Part shown: positions 60,303-64,000 of the stretch, piece after piece
Position numbering within the stretch: position 1 is the stretch's first letter
Layout: every line of letters starts with the position of its first letter
Assembly (NCBI RefSeq): GCF_021869535.1
Contig: NW_026262679.1
Location: 84,751,143 to 84,815,142 of the forward strand
Reading direction: 5' to 3'
DNA: 64,000 bases
Source: Mytilus californianus
Lineage: Eukaryota > Mollusca > Bivalvia > Mytilida > Mytilidae
Position numbers and translations under genes: made by a program
Notes under the pieces: model-generated
Seen by the model: only the letters and a program-made list of their open reading frames with translations
Told to the model about the DNA's origin: nothing
Databases searched by the model: none

Positions 60303-60451
60303 TATAAAATGTTTATCCTAGTTTAAAATGATCAAGTACAGAATAACGTGTTCGTCACGTACAATTTTAAGATAGAAGTTGGAATCACAACAGATGTACA
60401 CACAGATCTCAACCCGTTACAACACATCACGGTTGTAGAGAAAGAGACTAC
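60303..60451 (+). promoter_or_regulatory. putative promoter and untranslated leader exon of copy 3
   Basis: TATAAA at 60303-60308, then the block shared with copy 2 (ACGTGTTCGTCACG, CAATTTTAAGATAGAAGT, GGAATCACAACAGATGTACA), ending at the donor GACTAC|GTAAGT (exon end 60451). The TATA-to-donor distance is 148 bp, against 151 bp in copy 2. The matching acceptor TTTCACAG ends at 62907, four bases before the ATG. Upstream, ATATAATTTGGATATGGTTA near 60127 is also shared. Confidence 0.6.
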
Positions 60452-60639
60452 GTAAGTCTATAAAAAAAATAATTAACAAGTAGTAGATATTGACCGTTAT
60501 CTTACTTCGACATAATCACGTTAAAAAGTATTGATTTACATACATATCTTCTGTCATTATAAATTGTAAACATGTGTACTTTTATTGTATATTAAATATG
60601 AATGAGGGGAATATGGGATATAGATAAATGATATACAAG

Positions 60640-60850
60640 TGAAAGGTTTAGCTAACTATAAAACCAGGTTTAATCCACCATTTTCTACATAAGGAAATGC
60701 CTGTACCAAGTCAGGAATATGACAGTTGTATTCCATTCATTAGATTTGTTTGAGCTTTTGATTTTGGCATTTCATAAAGGACTTTCCGTTTTTAATTTCC
60801 CTTGGAGTTCGTTTTTTTGTTTTGTTATTTTACTTTTTTTTATATAGCAA
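60640..60850 (+). repeat. dispersed repeat in the proposed first intron of copy 3
   Basis: AAACCAGGTTTAATCCACCA, TGCCTGTACCAAGTCAGGAA, AAAGGACTTTCCGTTTTTAA; same family as 31320-31510. Confidence 0.7.
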
Positions 60851-60954
60851 CCGGCAATAAAGAAAAGACATGTAGAGGTCAACATATGGTACTCAAGGAT
60901 AGACAAATGGCTATACCATTCCTATCTAACTCGTCTAGACCTGTTGTGGGAAAT

Positions 60955-62911
60955 TTTAAATGAAGCACCCAAAGATCTGCTATCAAAACTAAATATCGCA
61001 AACTTTTAATATAATCTAAGTCAACTACTGCCTCGGCTCCTGATATTGACAGGCACATTAACATGTTGCAGGTTGAACCAGTACGTTTAGTACTTAACTA
61101 TACCCTTGTTTATCTCGACTAGCGGAATAAGAAACCATACATAGAAGAAAATCCAATACAAATCAGTTCATAAAAATACTGATCTTTATTTCGTCGCATT
61201 TTATGTCAGTCATTTAGTAAAAATTATCAAAGATAGCAGGCTATAATTCGATACGAAACACGCTCGTTTCTTCTTCATAAGACCAATCTAATCTGAAGTT
61301 TATAAGAGTTAAAAACAAAACATTCGAAAAGATAAGGCAACTTCTGCTAAGGCAAACTACGACTTGGGGTAGACAAGCCTTAGTGTTTCGAATTAACAGA
61401 AAATGATATTGCATGTCGACACAAAAGTATTGACGACTGAGCTCGGGGACCAAACGTCCACCAGAGGTGGTCTCGACCATGATATTTAAAATCAACAAAA
61501 ATTACAAAACTTATAAATTAGTATGCAAGATCCGCGTGTCTACTACATTGATAAAACGGTATTTCATATCAAACAATTTGTCCCTCAGGCAAGTTGACCT
61601 TTGATGGATTTGGCTATTTTTAGGTACTTTTTTTTATCATATAGCTCTGCAACTGATTCGGTTCTCATACATCCTTGGCTTTTAAATATTGGGCTTTGAG
61701 AGTTCCTGATGAAGGTAAATCCAGAACAAAGCTTCGGACGCATTAAATTTATAACGTGTGGTTTTCATTTTTTCGTAAACATTCCCGCCAGATATACAAC
61801 AGTTTGAATTTGTAAAGTTTGAATTATATGTATACTTTTTAGAAAAATGCAAAGGCTTCCGCTCAATATGTTTATAGCGAAATATTACAGAGTATTAGCA
61901 AAAATCTAAAAAAAAATTATCATAAGAGGAAATTGAAGTCGACAAATTGGAGATATTTGGTACCCGATTGATTTTCTCAGTCAGTCGAATAAAAGAAAAG
62001 TTTTTGCTCTTCATTCTTATAATTATCGAGTATATTTCGAAGGTGAATTTTATTTCAAGTTCTATTATAAAAGACCCAAGAAGAATTCGAATTTGAATAT
62101 TTTACGTTTTCATTTTGCAAATACATATGCAAAAAGTAGGCATCAGTGTCCAGTTATAAGACTATTTATCTGTCTTACCTATAGTACACGATAACCAAGA
62201 AATTTCGAGCACTTTTCGACTACTATATTTATTTTCAATATTCTCATTGTCAGCTGATAAAGTAATGCTTTGGCACAAGTTAACGTAATACAAACTAAGG
62301 TAAATAACAGACTCAGCAATTAATTATGGCAGTCATAATTGGCTTTATATTTCAAATTTCCATATCAAAAGATGGTTGATTGATTGTTGCTTGCTTCCAT
62401 GCTTGGTCCAGTGAACAAACGGATGTATATTGAATACGTCAATGAGATAGTAACTAAAATGTAAAAGAAAATAAATGAAATACGTGTGTATGAGTGTGTG
62501 TGAAAAGTACCTAAACGACACAGATAATGCTTTCAGATGTGGAAGAAACTGTTCACAAATTATTTTAAATATCTGCCTGTATACATTTTTATAGACTAAA
62601 AATATAGCAATAGTACAGCATCCTGTTAGAAATTATATGACAGCAATTTCAAGCTAACATAGATTAGTTTGTTGACGCTTTTGTTTGTTTGAATATCTGT
62701 ATTACATTGGCGCTCTAGATTTCTGATGACATGTATACTAAATAAACTTTAACTCAGGATAGTTTTTTTTTTTGTATACAGCATTAACGTTTAAACTTCA
62801 TTTTACTAAGTTCAAAGCAAAACACATTCTAGAGGATTTTTTCGAGTTTTAAATGTTTTTTAGTTAAAAAAAACATACAGTATATGCATAATATTATAAT
62901 TTCACAGTAAA
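60955..62911 (+). other. first intron and upstream region of copy 3, homologous to that of copy 2
   Basis: Blocks at 60960-61215 match 35985-36240 (CACCCAAAGATCTGCTAT against CACCTAAAGATCTGCTAC, AAGAAACCATACATAGA in both). 61890-61945 matches 36500-36560 (CAAAAATCTAAAA, CATAAGAGGAA). 62695-62911 matches 37255-37472 (TTGGCGCTCTAGATTTC, AATAAACTTTAACT). This shows that the duplication unit included the first intron. No other gene is recognised. Confidence 0.65.
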
Positions 62912-63086
62912 ATGAAGATCATTCTACTACTAGGATTGTACATATCAACAGTTTTTTGTCAGTTTCAACTGCAAAAACAAAGCTATATGACATTCCCCTA
63001 TGATACTCAAGGACGAAAGGCATTATTTAGTAATGCTGCTCATCAGGCAGCTTATCACTCAAAGGAACGAATACTGTATGTCTTAG
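62912..63086 (+). CDS. secreted choice-of-anchor I-like protein, copy 3, coding exon 1 only (gene runs out of the window)
   Basis: Exon 62912-63086 is 175 nt, the same length as exon 1 of copies 1 and 2. It encodes a 16-residue signal peptide (MKIILLLGLYISTVFC) followed by QFQLQKQSYMTFPYDTQG and SNAAHQAAYHSKERILYVLG, which lies just before the phase 1 donor G|GTAAGT. Copy 2 reads QFQLQKQSYTTFP and SNAAHQASYDPQERILYVLG at the same places, so copy 3 is clearly closer to copy 2 than to copy 1 (QFQLNKLSYLKLP). The rest of the gene, expected to follow within about 16 kb, is beyond the window, so whether it is intact is unknown. Confidence 0.85.
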
Positions 63087-63127
63087 GTAAGTTTATATCA
63101 GTTTTATTCGATATATTGAGGTATAAC

Positions 63128-63590
63128 ATTACTGCAACATTCCAGCAACGCTGCCATTCGATATGATATTCCAGAGCTTTCATTTCCTGTAATGATTTCC
63201 TTGAAAGAGGGTTGCGTCTCATAAAAGCATTAATAGAACCAAAGGTTCCTGATGGAAAGGTGAATTAATCCTTTCGAAAGTTTTAAGGATGCTTTCACGA
63301 TCTGGATAACCGTTATATAATATCTATGAAACAGATGACCTCGAAAAAGTTCCAACAATCCAGTCTCTTATTGTTACTAATACGGAAGCGAATTGTCACC
63401 GATTGTTTATTTCCCATGAGCAACACGAAGGGAGGAACTAGTGGAGCAGGAATTGATTATCCGTCGGAAATCCCTTCGATTACCACCTGTTTTGTTTAGG
63501 TTAGTGCTGCCAAGTCCTTAGTTTCCTGTGTAAAGTTTTGAGGACTATCGTTTTCCTTTTTGGTTATAAAATTCTCTGTTTTTGTTTGGC
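63128..63590 (+). mobile_element. reverse-transcriptase fragment and tail after exon 1 of copy 3
   Basis: CAACATTCCAGCAACGCTGC, GATATTCCAGAGCTTTCATT, TGATTTCCTTGAAAGAGGGT, then GAAAGTTTTAAGGATGCTTT and GATGACCTCGAAAAAGTTCC correspond to the element at 51025-51600. It begins about 45 bp after the exon donor, the same place as in copy 2. Confidence 0.65.
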
Positions 63591-63614
63591 TTACTATTTG
63601 TTATTATAAAAATA

Positions 63615-63970
63615 TTGAGATGTGGTAAGATTACCAATGAAACAATTATCAACCAGAGTTCACAAATGAATGTAAGGAACTAAAACTAGTAAAAGTCACC
63701 TTACGGCCGTCAACAATGAGAAAAACCCATACCGTATAGTCGGCTTTTAAAGGCCTTCACATAAAAAATGTGAGACAATCCAAACGAAAAAATTAAGGCC
63801 TAAATCATAAAAAAGCAATTCACGAAAATAAACAAATATGACAGACATGAACCAACGTCACCAATTGAAATGCAGGCTCCTTACTTGGGACAGCCACATA
63901 AAGAATGTGACTTGGTTAAACATGTTTGTGAGCGCTCAACTCTCCCTATTACCTGTGACAGTGTTGAAAG
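63615..63970 (-). repeat. dispersed repeat (32215 family), minus orientation
   Basis: GATGTGGTAAGATTACCAAT, CACCTTACGGCCGTCAACAA, CGTCACCAATTGAAATGCAG, GGTTAAACATGTTTGTGAGC; inverse of 32215-32570, running to the window end. Confidence 0.65.
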
Positions 63971-64000
63971 TGATTGTTCTTTTGGTATTTTTTGCCTGGG

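Overview
The window looks like nuclear DNA of a bivalve mollusc, most likely a mussel (Mytilus-like). It is AT-rich and intron-rich, with GT-AG introns of 0.3 to 4 kb. It carries a C1q-domain secreted protein gene of the kind massively expanded in bivalves, and it is saturated with dispersed repeats, fold-back elements, minisatellites, a tRNA-type SINE and reverse-transcriptase fragments. No bacterial, viral or organellar genes were seen. The taxon is inferred from gene content and from repeat families that look familiar; no search was run.

Layout. (1) 1.4-5.3 kb, minus strand: a decayed DIRS-like retrotransposon in the order gag-like, zinc finger, reverse transcriptase, RNase H, tyrosine recombinase. 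(2) 6.3-10.4 kb, plus: a three-exon C1q-domain gene (171 aa). (3) 11.9-28.2 kb, plus: copy 1 of a gene for a secreted 'choice-of-anchor I' / 'mesenchyme-specific cell surface glycoprotein'-like protein, 10 coding exons, 563 aa. (4) 28.3-35.4 kb: intergenic repeats, including a long hairpin just after the copy 1 poly(A) signal and a clean MITE. (5) 35.4-53.9 kb, plus: copy 2 (560 aa) with the same exon pattern and a putative untranslated leader exon. (6) 53.9-60.3 kb: intergenic repeats, including three near-identical 183-bp units. (7) 60.3 kb to the window end, plus: copy 3, of which only the leader exon and coding exon 1 fall inside the window.

The main biological content is this head-to-tail array of three secreted beta-propeller-type paralogs. 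Copies 2 and 3 are the closer pair. They share promoter and leader exon, stretches of the first intron, and a retroelement remnant about 50 bp after coding exon 1. Copies 1 and 2 have ten coding exons with the same intron phases; six of the ten have identical lengths and the other differences are whole codons. All open frames are intact, so the copies appear functional. Introns have been altered by insertions: paired inverted repeats around exon 5 of copy 2, fold-back arrays in an intron of each of copies 1 and 2, and a dispersed repeat up to the exon 9 acceptor of copy 1. I saw no convincing new enzymatic or defence system. The most notable material is the paralog array with its conserved leader/promoter and the fold-back structures in its introns.
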